Shown here one piece after another: positions 25,213-33,785 of a stretch of DNA of 64,000 nt. The stretch comes from Vibrio sp. 99-8-1. Lineage in GTDB: Bacteria > Pseudomonadota > Gammaproteobacteria > Enterobacterales > Vibrionaceae. The DNA lies in contig NZ_VTXE01000005.1 of NCBI RefSeq assembly GCF_013114595.1, positions 108,660-172,659 on the forward strand, given 5' to 3'. Each line of letters begins with the position of its first letter. Within the stretch, counting starts at the first letter, position 1. The position numbers and the translations under genes were made by a program. The notes beneath the pieces were generated by a model, which was not told where the DNA came from, ran no database searches, and worked only from the letters and a program-made list of their open reading frames with translations.

Positions 25213-26108
25213 GCGCAAATTCAGAGCATTCAAACCTTCCCAGTTATTATGTACCAGCCCAGAGTAACTGGCCTATTGTAGGTGCCATTGCGTTATTTTT
25301 AATTGCTGTCGGTGCTGGTGTAACAGTGCAAAACATGGGGAGTAATGGCGCCAGTAGTGTGGTGGGCAAATGGATACTCTCTACTGGCGTGATCGTTTTA
25401 TTGTATATGCTGGCAGGCTGGTTTCGAAATGTCATTAGCGAGTCTCTCGCTGGGCTTTACTCAGACCAGATAAACCGGTCATTTAAACAGGGAATGAGTT
25501 GGTTTATTTTTTCTGAGATCATGTTTTTTGCCGCCTTTTTCGGTGCGCTTTTCTACGCCCGAATGATAGCAGTGCCATGGCTTGCCGGCGCAGACAATAA
25601 CGCCATGACTCATGAGGTATTGTGGCCCGCTTTTGAAGCAATATGGCCCCTCACATTAACTCCTTCAGGAGTAACAACCGAGGCGATGCCATGGCAAGGC
25701 TTACCGTTAACCAACACCATTATTTTGCTTACTTCTTCTATTACTCTGCATTTTGCACACATTAGCTTAGAGAAGAACCACCGAACCGCCTTAGTATTTT
25801 GGTTAGAGATCACTATTATTCTGGCTGTGTTGTTCTTGTTTTATCAAGTTGAAGAGTACGTTCACGCTTATCAGGAGATGGGATTAACCCTGCAGTCAGG
25901 CATTTACGGTAACACCTTCTTTATGTTAACCGGGTTTCACGGTTTGCACGTACTGCTTGGGACTATTTTTCTTTCAGTATTATTGGCACGAATCGCCTAC
26001 AACCACTTTACACCAGATAACCATTTCGCTTTTCAAGCTGGCAGTTGGTACTGGCACTTTGTAGATGTGGTATGGCTTTGCCTGTTTGTCTTTGTTTATG
26101 TTTTGTAG
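25209..26108 (+). CDS. coxC: Cytochrome c oxidase subunit III
   Basis: A 299-residue subunit III with seven membrane spans. Characteristic parts are SWFIFSEIMFFAAFFGALFYAR with the conserved glutamate, ITLHFAHISLEKNH, YQVEEYVHAY, YGNTFFMLTGFHGLHVLLGT with the conserved GFHG-H-V motif and WYWHFVDVVWLCLFVFVYV at the end. AAGGAGC is before the ATG, which overlaps the ctaG stop. Confidence 0.96.
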   Translation: MSANSEHSNLPSYYVPAQSNWPIVGAIALFLIAVGAGVTVQNMGSNGASSVVGKWILSTGVIVLLYMLAGWFRNVISESLAGLYSDQINRSFKQGMSWFIFSEIMFFAAFFGALFYARMIAVPWLAGADNNAMTHEVLWPAFEAIWPLTLTPSGVTTEAMPWQGLPLTNTIILLTSSITLHFAHISLEKNHRTALVFWLEITIILAVLFLFYQVEEYVHAYQEMGLTLQSGIYGNTFFMLTGFHGLHVLLGTIFLSVLLARIAYNHFTPDNHFAFQAGSWYWHFVDVVWLCLFVFVYVL

Positions 26109-26165
26109 TGAGCAAAAAAGGAAACGAAAGAGAAAGTTAAGTAACTGACTAGCTAATAATAACCG

Positions 26166-26396
26166 CTAATACGGGCGTGAGTTTGGCTCTATTAGCCCTG
26201 ATGATAAGGCGATAATGAGCAACACAACCACTAAAGCCGAAAACATCAATCGACGTCCTAAAAAGTGGCTCATTGGACGCCTTTCTCCCCTCTCCGACGA
26301 AGAGGGCTCTTTCACCATATGAAAAAGGGCACGCGCAAGGTTAAAAATGATGAAAAACAGCATCACCACCAAAGTGATTTTAAGTAACAGAGTCAT
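26166..26396 (-). CDS. DUF2909-like small membrane protein
   Basis: A 76-residue protein with two hydrophobic spans (LLKITLVVMLFFIIFNLARALFHMV and LMFSALVVVLLIIALSSG) joined by a Ser/Glu/Arg-rich loop. This size, the twin-span layout and position between coxC and surf1 on the opposite strand match the DUF2909 proteins of marine gammaproteobacterial oxidase operons. The open frame runs on to 26669, but that part is a shadow of the surf1 gene; the ATG at 26396 has GGAGAG upstream. Its 5' end overlaps the divergent surf1 gene. Its function is not known. Confidence 0.75.
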   Translation of the reverse strand: MTLLLKITLVVMLFFIIFNLARALFHMVKEPSSSERGERRPMSHFLGRRLMFSALVVVLLIIALSSGLIEPNSRPY

Positions 26397-27222
26397 AAGC
26401 TCTCCTTTACGAACGTTGAGTAAGTCAGCGTCGTGGGTGTTTGGCACTCTGTTAACTTTGGTTGTATTTGCTCTATTGGTCAACCTTGGACTTTGGCAAC
26501 TGGGTCGAGGCGAAGAGAAACTAAAAATAGAACACGACTTATCTGCAAGAAAACAGATTCCTGCTATTCCGTTAACGGAATTAAAGCAACAAATGCTGTT
26601 GCGTGCGAATAAAAATGTCGTTGGCATTAATGTCGTCGCGTCGCTGAGCAGCACCTCGCTGCCACTCATCTACTTAGATAACCAAACCTTTGAAGGAAAA
26701 GCGGGATATTTGGTTTTTCAAGCATTTGACCACTCTCCCAACAATAGCATGCTATTAGTGGAGTTGGGGTTTGTTCAAACAGGTAACAATCGTGCACGAT
26801 TACCAGAGATATCAAAACAGTTACCTTCAGGAGTCCAGCAAGGGCGTCTGTACCAACGTTCTCTTAATCCTCTTAGTTCAGACCTTATGCTGGAAGAAAT
26901 GACGATGAGTGATCCACAAATACGTATTCAAAACTTAAATTTTGATCAGCTAAGTGAGTCACTGGGTAAGGTTTTTTATCCATTTGCATTACAGCCATTT
27001 AATCCGCTATCGAAAACCTCAGATAAAGCCGCCGCACAACCACAAGATGCGGGTCAATTTATTATTGGTTCACTTCCTCAACCTTGGAAACCGTTACCGA
27101 TGTCATCTAGCAAACATTTTGCTTATGCCTTCCAGTGGTTTGCTATGGCAGGCGTTTGGCTACTGCTTATGCTTATTCTGCTGTTTAAAACACGCCGTCA
27201 ACAACAAAGGAGCGCGTTATGA
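26347..27222 (+). CDS. SURF1-family oxidase assembly protein
   Basis: A 291-residue SURF1/Shy1-type membrane protein with an N-terminal span (FGTLLTLVVFALLVNLGLWQLGRGEEK, including the LGxWQLxR signature) and a C-terminal span (HFAYAFQWFAMAGVWLLLMLILLF, the typical FAYAxQWFxMA ending). The family helps insert haem a into subunit I. The start is uncertain: ATG 26347 has AAGG in front but makes the gene overlap the divergent DUF2909 gene by 50 bases; internal GTG/TTG codons up to the first span are alternatives. The stop overlaps the next start (TTATGA). Confidence 0.85.
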   Translation: MMKNSITTKVILSNRVISSPLRTLSKSASWVFGTLLTLVVFALLVNLGLWQLGRGEEKLKIEHDLSARKQIPAIPLTELKQQMLLRANKNVVGINVVASLSSTSLPLIYLDNQTFEGKAGYLVFQAFDHSPNNSMLLVELGFVQTGNNRARLPEISKQLPSGVQQGRLYQRSLNPLSSDLMLEEMTMSDPQIRIQNLNFDQLSESLGKVFYPFALQPFNPLSKTSDKAAAQPQDAGQFIIGSLPQPWKPLPMSSSKHFAYAFQWFAMAGVWLLLMLILLFKTRRQQQRSAL

Positions 27223-27833
27223 AACCCTCTCCCCTTGCAGGTGATCATTCTGCCATGCCGTCAGATAGCATCCCCCTAAAGCAGCGTCAATCTAAGGGGC
27301 GCTGGATGCTTATTGGTCTGTTTTTTATCTTTGCCCTACCCGCCATTATGGCAAAAACCATTTTATCTCAGCATTGGTATCAATCGGGCGTCACCAATAA
27401 AGGGCAGCTTATTGAACCTAGGCTCACCTATGCAGATCTAAATATACAGCTTCCTGCCATTATTAATGACGCGGATCCGAGTTGGCATTTAGGTTATGTG
27501 CTTCCCTCTGATTGCCAACAACACTGCCAACAACAACTTCACCTTCTCAAACAGTCCCATACCGCGCTGGGTAAATACCAGCCAAGAGTTCTACCTACGG
27601 TATTTGTCGCCAGCAACAGCGACACACGTATTGCCTTAGATGGCTTTACATCGATCGTCATCAATGACGCTTTTTTACAGCAGGTTTCTTCCATGGAGTA
27701 CCTTATTACCGATCCATTAGGCCAGCTAGTAATGAAGTACCCAGCCACACATTCTGCAACGGAGTTAGTCGCCCAAAATAAAGGACTGTTATCGGACTTG
27801 CGTAAGCTACTTAAACTTTCTCGGGTTGGCTAG
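27219..27833 (+). CDS. Oxidase-operon membrane protein with thioredoxin-like fold
   Basis: A 204-residue protein of a type found in vibrio and Shewanella cox operons but without an assigned function. It has a polar N-terminus, one membrane span (WMLIGLFFIFALPAIMAKTIL) and a periplasmic region. That region has a CQQHC pair (C-x3-C) at about residues 90-94 (in DCQQHCQQQLHLLKQ), the spacing seen in SCO copper proteins, and a thioredoxin-like ending (YLITDPLGQLVMKYPA). A SCO-like copper or thiol role is possible by context but unproven. AGGAG precedes the ATG. Confidence 0.75.
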   Translation: MKPSPLAGDHSAMPSDSIPLKQRQSKGRWMLIGLFFIFALPAIMAKTILSQHWYQSGVTNKGQLIEPRLTYADLNIQLPAIINDADPSWHLGYVLPSDCQQHCQQQLHLLKQSHTALGKYQPRVLPTVFVASNSDTRIALDGFTSIVINDAFLQQVSSMEYLITDPLGQLVMKYPATHSATELVAQNKGLLSDLRKLLKLSRVG

Positions 27834-27844
27834 GAGAACGACGA

Positions 27845-29020
27845 ATGAATGCTAAGGAACAGCAAAAGACAAGCTTAATCCCGTTGGATCGGTTTAGATT
27901 GAGACTGACCAGAGGCGCGATTTTACTCACCATCGCGGTCATCGCATTAGGCGCTTATACTCGATTATCGGATGCAGGCTTAGGCTGTCCAGACTGGCCG
28001 GGATGCTATGGCCAACTGACTGTTCCTGAAAGCGAGTTAGAGTTACAAAAAGCCAACGAGTTATACCCAAACCAAGGGGTAGAAGCTAGTAAAGCATGGG
28101 CAGAGATGATACATCGCTATTTTGCGGGTTCACTGGGCTTAGTGGTCTTTGCTATTACCCTACTGTTCCTCAAAAAATCCGCCGTTCATCGACAAGATCA
28201 TACTGCACAAGCGGTGGGAACCATACTCCCCTTGGCGTTAACCATATTGGTGATAGCCCAAGCACTACTTGGTATGTGGACGGTAACTTTAAAGTTAATG
28301 CCGGTCATTGTGCTCGCTCACCTTTTAGGAGGGTTTACTCTGCTCAGTTTGTTAGTATTACTCCATACACGTCAATGCGCGGTGCAACAACTCCCTCAAC
28401 CGCCGATTCAATCACCACCATTAAATGCAAGCACCACACCTTTACTCAAGTATTTATCTGTACTAACGCTCATTGTTGTGGTTTTACAGATATGTTTAGG
28501 GGGCTGGACCTCTTCTAACTACGCGGCGCTAATGTGTACCAGCTTACCCATTTGTCAGGGAGACTGGACAAGCCAGCTTGATTTCAAAACCGCATTTTCA
28601 CTTTATCAACCGGGTTTCGACAACTACGAATTTGGTGTGCTCGATTATGCAGGACGAATGACCATCCACGTTAGCCACAGGATAGGCGCACTGATGACTA
28701 GCCTTGTGGTGATCTTGCTCTGTTGGCAACTTACAAAGTCCACATCGAATACGCTCAAACAAGCGGCACAACAGCTGTTTGTACTTCTTATCATTCAAGT
28801 CAGTTTGGGGATTAGTAACGTGGTGTTTACTTTACCTCTTACCATTGCCGTACTGCATAACGTTTGCGGCGCACTGCTGCTAGCCACAACGGTGCGTATT
28901 AACTATCTATTGTTCTCCAAGCCACTATCCACCAGCGATTTAGCACATTCACCAACAGTAAGGCCCCCACTACACAACACCTTATTTGCCCGAAAAGAAA
29001 CAGGAGATAGCCATGAGTAA
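27845..29020 (+). CDS. ctaA: Haem A synthase CtaA/COX15
   Basis: A 391-residue membrane enzyme that oxidises haem O to haem A. It shows the repeated four-helix architecture with conserved haem-ligating histidines: [22 protein letters not shown] text ([19 protein letters not shown]), [41 protein letters not shown] and [14 protein letters not shown]. Length is in the family range. AGGAG precedes the ATG by eight bases. Its last codons overlap the ctaB gene by eight bases. Confidence 0.95.
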   Translation: MNAKEQQKTSLIPLDRFRLRLTRGAILLTIAVIALGAYTRLSDAGLGCPDWPGCYGQLTVPESELELQKANELYPNQGVEASKAWAEMIHRYFAGSLGLVVFAITLLFLKKSAVHRQDHTAQAVGTILPLALTILVIAQALLGMWTVTLKLMPVIVLAHLLGGFTLLSLLVLLHTRQCAVQQLPQPPIQSPPLNASTTPLLKYLSVLTLIVVVLQICLGGWTSSNYAALMCTSLPICQGDWTSQLDFKTAFSLYQPGFDNYEFGVLDYAGRMTIHVSHRIGALMTSLVVILLCWQLTKSTSNTLKQAAQQLFVLLIIQVSLGISNVVFTLPLTIAVLHNVCGALLLATTVRINYLLFSKPLSTSDLAHSPTVRPPLHNTLFARKETGDSHE

Positions 29021-29915
29021 AACCTTATTGGCCGAAGGCTCAGCAGAGTTAACTCAATCTAAATTTAAAGTCTATCTGGCGCTGACCAAACCCAAAGTGG
29101 TTGCGCTAATGTTGCTTACCGCTCTTGTTGGCATGTGTTTAGCGCTCCCCGGCAGTTTACCGTTGCAGCAAAGTCTTTTAGGCATGATCGGCATAGCCCT
29201 TATGGCGGGTTCTGCCGCCGCGTTCAACCACCTGATTGATCGCAGGATTGATGCCATAATGGCACGTACTCATAAACGGCCACTGCCATCCGGTGCGGTA
29301 AACTCTACCGATGTATTTTTATTTGCTACATCCATTGGGGCCGTTGGTTTTATTACTCTGTTTTGGGGAGTAAACGCCCTTACAGCTTGGCTTACATTTG
29401 CCAGTCTGCTTGGCTATGCAGTGGTGTACACCATGTTCCTTAAACGCTCCACGCCACAAAACATTGTAATTGCAGGAATTGCTGGGGCAATGCCACCGCT
29501 ACTGGGATGGACAGCGGTAACTGGAGAATTGCACGGTAACGCATGGTTACTGGTGATGATTATTTTTACATGGACGCCGCCCCATTTCTGGGCCTTAGCC
29601 ATTCACCGTAAAGATGATTACGCCAAAGCAGACATTCCAATGCTGCCAGTGACCCATGGCGTTGAGTACACCAAAACCAGTATTTTGCTTTATACCATTT
29701 TGCTGTTCATTGTCTGTATGCTGCCCGCCTTAGTTGGCATGAGTGGCATGATCTACTTAAGCTCTGCGGTAGTATTAAGCGCTGGGTTTATTTACCACGC
29801 CTGGAAACTGAAGTACCAAAGCAACGACAAAACCGCTATGGAGACATTTAAATTCTCTATTTATCACTTAATGTTGCTGTTTGTTGCCCTGCTGATTGAT
29901 CATTATTGGGGATGA
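29013..29915 (+). CDS. ctaB: Protohaem IX farnesyltransferase CtaB/CyoE
   Basis: A 300-residue UbiA-type prenyltransferase that converts haem B to haem O, the step before CtaA. The aspartate-rich motif is in [23 protein letters not shown] near residue 80, and the second conserved loop [19 protein letters not shown] is present near 205. About nine spans. AGGAG at 29002-29006 supports ATG 29013; a TTG at 28986 gives a longer but unlikely form. Last gene of the oxidase operon. Confidence 0.94.
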   Translation: MSKTLLAEGSAELTQSKFKVYLALTKPKVVALMLLTALVGMCLALPGSLPLQQSLLGMIGIALMAGSAAAFNHLIDRRIDAIMARTHKRPLPSGAVNSTDVFLFATSIGAVGFITLFWGVNALTAWLTFASLLGYAVVYTMFLKRSTPQNIVIAGIAGAMPPLLGWTAVTGELHGNAWLLVMIIFTWTPPHFWALAIHRKDDYAKADIPMLPVTHGVEYTKTSILLYTILLFIVCMLPALVGMSGMIYLSSAVVLSAGFIYHAWKLKYQSNDKTAMETFKFSIYHLMLLFVALLIDHYWG

Positions 29916-29968
29916 CAGAAAGGATTTACCAAAAATTCAGTCTTTGATTAGCTGCGGTTGATTGAAAT

Positions 29969-30000
29969 AAGGAGAAGGTTGCTAAAGTGACCCTCTCCTT
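29969..30000 (+). terminator. Probable terminator of the oxidase operon
   Basis: AAGGAGA (29969-29975) pairs with TCTCCTT (29994-30000) with extra pairing inside the loop. It lies about 55 bases after ctaB. Only two T follow, so it is a weak match to an intrinsic terminator. Confidence 0.45.
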
Positions 30001-30048
30001 AAACTAGGGTAAAATCATTAACCCAGTATGGGTCTAGCTCTGATGAGA

Positions 30049-32253
30049 TCATTTATAAATTTTCAATGCGTCCACCAACATATACTGTCCATCCACTTTT
30101 TTAACTTGAATCGTATGAATGCCTCTTGATAACTCATTTACCGAGTAAACAACTTTGCCAGACTCCCTGCTAGTAGCATATGTGTCTACTCTAACAGTGG
30201 CTTGATTATCCAAAGTTACATCCATTTTTCCTTGATCAGTGTTGACCTCAGATATAATTTCGATACCTGTACCTTCAAACGTTAGCTCATAATAATCCCC
30301 ATTTACACGAGTATAAGCGACGTCATCCAAGTAATCAGATAATCCTCTGTTGCTGGAAGTAAACCAAGATCCGGCATACAAGAATTCATTGTTATCATTG
30401 TTTAGAAGCACAGGTTGATTAGTGTATTTAATTGCATCCAGTTGCATCCAATTACCATCGAGCTTGGTTAATTTTATTGTATGCTCTTTTTGTTCAAGCC
30501 CATTAAGAGCAAAAATTACTTTTTGGGGATGATATCCGGATTGGTATGTATTAACTACTCCCTGAGAAACGCCATCTAGTGATACTGCTATTTTCCCTTG
30601 AGAGTGACTTTTCGGCCCAATTATAGAGATATCGCTACCAACAAATTTAAACTCAAAACTTGCTCCATTCTCTCCGGTGTAATGTACATCATCACCGAAA
30701 TCTCCTGCCCCACGATCATTCGATTCTTGCCAGTTGCCAATATAGCCAATGCTTTGGTTGTCATTGTTTAAAACAACATCATTTTGCTCATTAAACAACC
30801 GAGCTTTCAATCCCGTTAATACCCGTAATGAATCTGGAGAAACAGTGCCATCTTCATACATCATTAAATTAAATGAAGTTGGTACTTTTCTCTGTGAATG
30901 ATCAACAACGGTCGAATATGCAGAGTCCACGGTAAATCTCGGAGTACCTATAGCTTGGTTGGCGAACCTAATACCCCAATCATTTTCCATTCTCAGCATA
31001 CAATGCCCTTGAAGACCAAGATCACCAGTTGTGGTATACACTCCACTTCCTCCAATCGGTGCTCCCTCCGCTTTACACTCTTCACCAAAGGAAAGATCTT
31101 CAAAATCCGTATAATGAGCAATAATCCAAGGATTATAAGAAATTAAACGATTAGGATTGCCCTTTTTGGCTGCCTCCCCCAATGCTTCGAACGGTGCAGG
31201 ATAGTAAACTAGCCCATCATCAAAAAACCAACCATCGAGCCTCTCTCCATAGCGTTCGCCCATCTCTCCGATGACTGTCTTCCAATAATCGAAAAACGTC
31301 GCCCTATCTCCTGTTCCGCTATACATAAACTCTGATGGCCACTCATTAAGCTGCCACCAATCCGTTGAGTTGTAGCCCAAATGACTGTCTTGGCCCGTAT
31401 GATAATAAAGATAGAAACCAATACCCTCTCTATCTAGCGCATCGGCAACATCACCAATTAGATCACGCATTGAAGTGCGATCTGAGTTACCTAGTAGTTG
31501 CTCCAAAGCTGATATCGGAGCGTTAATCTCATAAGTCCACCATGTCGCAGACCAAATAACATATTGCGCGCCTGTTTCAGTCACCATGTTAACAAACCTA
31601 GCTACATCAAAGTCATCTGCCTGAGCATTTAGTGATTTTTCTGGACCATTTTGTGGATATCCCCATGCCCCATACTGAAACATCAAACCATATTTATATT
31701 GGCTAAACTCGCTGGTATCAGATTTAAACTGAGCCACTCGCTGGTCATAAGCTTGTTTTTTATCTACTTCGATTAGCTCTATTGACTTTAAATCAATATC
31801 ACCTGAATTTGATGTACGGGTAAATCGCAGAGTATTAACACCAGCAGGAATAGTGATTATGCCTGACAAGTGTCTCTGCCAACCTGCCTTTGATATCGTG
31901 TACTTTAAGGAACTTGAAGTGCCTATCACTTCTAACTCAAAAGATTGATTATCTCGTAGTGGCTTCAATAATGTCGTCACGAAATAACTATTATCAACAT
32001 CACTTTTTACCTGCCACTCTAGGGGCTCTGATGAGTCAATACTCTGAAGCCATGCATGCTTAGGCTGGCTAAAGGTTTTAACCGAGGTCGAACTGGGTCG
32101 TCTGGCTGCAGAAGCCATTAAATAAACGACATTGTCCTTAACTTTAGTATGGTCAATAATAATGGGCATTGGTCCAGTCTGTTCAATGACTCCAGCATAG
32201 CTGATGCTAATAGTCGCTACAGACGCCCATAACAAAATTAACAACTTTTTCAT
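30049..32253 (-). CDS. Secreted GH29-like alpha-L-fucosidase-type enzyme with two C-terminal modules
   Basis: A 734-residue exported protein: a signal peptide of about 20 residues (LLILLWASVATISISYA), a beta-rich N-terminal region to about 165, a catalytic domain (about 170-490) and two related modules of roughly 110 residues. The catalytic domain resembles GH29: QYKYGLMFQYGAWGYPQNGP, FVNMVTETGAQYVIWSATWWTYEI, GIGFYLYYHTGQDSH and LDGWFFDDGL, where the first Asp of DDG is the likely nucleophile. The two modules share N-DN-x3-Y-x-G-x-W, DDVxYT and LDA-x-K text and look like carbohydrate-binding domains. Exact specificity is not certain; fucosides or related sugars fit best. AGAGGTAAG precedes the ATG. 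Confidence 0.7.
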   Translation of the reverse strand: MKKLLILLWASVATISISYAGVIEQTGPMPIIIDHTKVKDNVVYLMASAARRPSSTSVKTFSQPKHAWLQSIDSSEPLEWQVKSDVDNSYFVTTLLKPLRDNQSFELEVIGTSSSLKYTISKAGWQRHLSGIITIPAGVNTLRFTRTSNSGDIDLKSIELIEVDKKQAYDQRVAQFKSDTSEFSQYKYGLMFQYGAWGYPQNGPEKSLNAQADDFDVARFVNMVTETGAQYVIWSATWWTYEINAPISALEQLLGNSDRTSMRDLIGDVADALDREGIGFYLYYHTGQDSHLGYNSTDWWQLNEWPSEFMYSGTGDRATFFDYWKTVIGEMGERYGERLDGWFFDDGLVYYPAPFEALGEAAKKGNPNRLISYNPWIIAHYTDFEDLSFGEECKAEGAPIGGSGVYTTTGDLGLQGHCMLRMENDWGIRFANQAIGTPRFTVDSAYSTVVDHSQRKVPTSFNLMMYEDGTVSPDSLRVLTGLKARLFNEQNDVVLNNDNQSIGYIGNWQESNDRGAGDFGDDVHYTGENGASFEFKFVGSDISIIGPKSHSQGKIAVSLDGVSQGVVNTYQSGYHPQKVIFALNGLEQKEHTIKLTKLDGNWMQLDAIKYTNQPVLLNNDNNEFLYAGSWFTSSNRGLSDYLDDVAYTRVNGDYYELTFEGTGIEIISEVNTDQGKMDVTLDNQATVRVDTYATSRESGKVVYSVNELSRGIHTIQVKKVDGQYMLVDALKIYK

Positions 32254-32290
32254 GCTTCTTACCTCTTTTCCATTGACGCCATTCGCGTGA

Positions 32291-32322
32291 CCTCAAGATG
32301 CAGGGCTCAGATCATCTTGAGG
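32291..32322 (-). other. Intercistronic hairpin
   Basis: CCTCAAGATG (32291-32300) and CATCTTGAGG (32313-32322) form a perfect 10-bp stem with a 12-base loop between the symporter and the GH29-like gene. There is no T run, so it may act in mRNA processing or stability. Confidence 0.5.
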
Positions 32323-32343
32323 CTATTTGAATACACGTTCTAA

Positions 32344-33744
32344 TTAAACCGTTGCATTTTTAGAGTGGTTTCCAGATTCAAGTTCTACTTTTTTCTGGTT
32401 AATTTTATTTTTCTCTAGGGTTTGTTTTACTTCATCTAGATAATCTCCTTTTAATTTATAAAAGCGAGAATAGATGTAATATGAAATAGCCGCGACAAAA
32501 ACAGGGAAAGCTAAAAATAGAAAGCGCATACTTGCTATTGTCTCAGGTGATTGAGTTTCGTTAGGGATATAACCGCTAACGGTCAACACTATACCCATAA
32601 TAAATCCGGTTGCCGCATTACCCAGTTTAAATTGCATTGGCATTGCTGCAAATATTACTCCTTCAGCGCGTTTACCGGTTTTAAGCTCTCCATAGTCCAT
32701 ACAGTCAGTAAGCATAATAATCATCAAAACCAACATAAAACCATGTCCAGCACGAACCAGTATTGAACCAATAGCAATTAATACAACATTATGTAGTGCG
32801 TAAAAGCTTGAATAAGCCAACACTGCACAACCTAATATAGGCAATAAATAGGCAATCTTAGTTAATGCTTCGCGACTTATTTTCTTAAGCACAAAAGGAA
32901 TAGTTAGCTGGGTTATCACTTCAGCGATACCGGCTACCAGCATAAAAGTGCCAAATAACTCTTGACTCTCTACTACATAGGTAAAATAGTAAACAGCAAA
33001 GTACAAGATGGTTCCAACAATATTAAAAAAGAAGAATAACGCTAAAAAGATAATAATTAGCTGATCATTACTTTTTAACATATTCCAAAAATCTTTTAAG
33101 GTGTATTGAGGTTTATCTTCTGCCTCTTGATTCTCTTTAAAATTAGTTAAAAGAACCATCATAGCAATAAAGAAAAGAACCGCTGCCAATGTAGCAGTCA
33201 GGCTAAATCCACGCCCTTGATCACCATCACCTAAATAATCGACTACCACAAAAAAGAATGAACCTATCACCATCCACGCGACACTAATCATGCTGCGCGG
33301 CCAAATAACTAAACTCGCCTTCTCTTCGTCTGACTTAGCAACATTTGGCAAAATACACCAGAAAGGAATTTCAATAGCCGTAAATGCCATACCCCATAAT
33401 ATATAGGTTACTGTGATATAAACATATAACATACTTCCTTCTAGCCATTGAGCATTAAACATAGCAATTATCAATAATGTGTTGAGCAACGCGCCAGTAA
33501 AAAGCCATATTTTTATACGACCAAACCGACTTTTAGTTTTGTCTACTAAAATACCCATCAGTGGGTCATTAAATGCATCCCATATTCGGGCAATCAAAAA
33601 TAATGTACCAACAAATGCGGGGGACACTCCCAATATATCCGTAAAATAAAACATAGCGTATAATAAAACAACGCCACAGGTTATATCTTTACCGAATGCT
33701 CCTATCCCATAGGACAGCTTTGTATTTAATGAAATAGTACTCAT
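32344..33744 (-). CDS. GPH-family sugar:cation symporter (MelB-like)
   Basis: A 466-residue membrane protein with 12 spans of the glycoside-pentoside-hexuronide:cation symporter family. The N-terminal LSYGIGAFGKDITCGVVLLYAMFYFTDILG and IARIWDAFNDPLMGILVDKTKSRFGRIKIWLFTGA are diagnostic: the D-x4-D region is the MelB cation and sugar site and the KTKSRFGR is the conserved loop. A longer reading starts at 33759, but AAGGTGAT stands before the ATG at 33744. It lies between the two glycosidases and probably imports the sugar or short glycoside released by the secreted enzyme. Confidence 0.88.
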   Translation of the reverse strand: MSTISLNTKLSYGIGAFGKDITCGVVLLYAMFYFTDILGVSPAFVGTLFLIARIWDAFNDPLMGILVDKTKSRFGRIKIWLFTGALLNTLLIIAMFNAQWLEGSMLYVYITVTYILWGMAFTAIEIPFWCILPNVAKSDEEKASLVIWPRSMISVAWMVIGSFFFVVVDYLGDGDQGRGFSLTATLAAVLFFIAMMVLLTNFKENQEAEDKPQYTLKDFWNMLKSNDQLIIIFLALFFFFNIVGTILYFAVYYFTYVVESQELFGTFMLVAGIAEVITQLTIPFVLKKISREALTKIAYLLPILGCAVLAYSSFYALHNVVLIAIGSILVRAGHGFMLVLMIIMLTDCMDYGELKTGKRAEGVIFAAMPMQFKLGNAATGFIMGIVLTVSGYIPNETQSPETIASMRFLFLAFPVFVAAISYYIYSRFYKLKGDYLDEVKQTLEKNKINQKKVELESGNHSKNATV

Positions 33745-33785
33745 ACCATCACCTTTCATGTAAATTTAATTTTATGAAAAAGAAA

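Noticed and set aside
26397..26669. Long N-terminal part of the DUF2909 frame
   Set aside because: It is antisense to surf1, the composition is not family-like, and an ATG with a good ribosome site exists at 26396.
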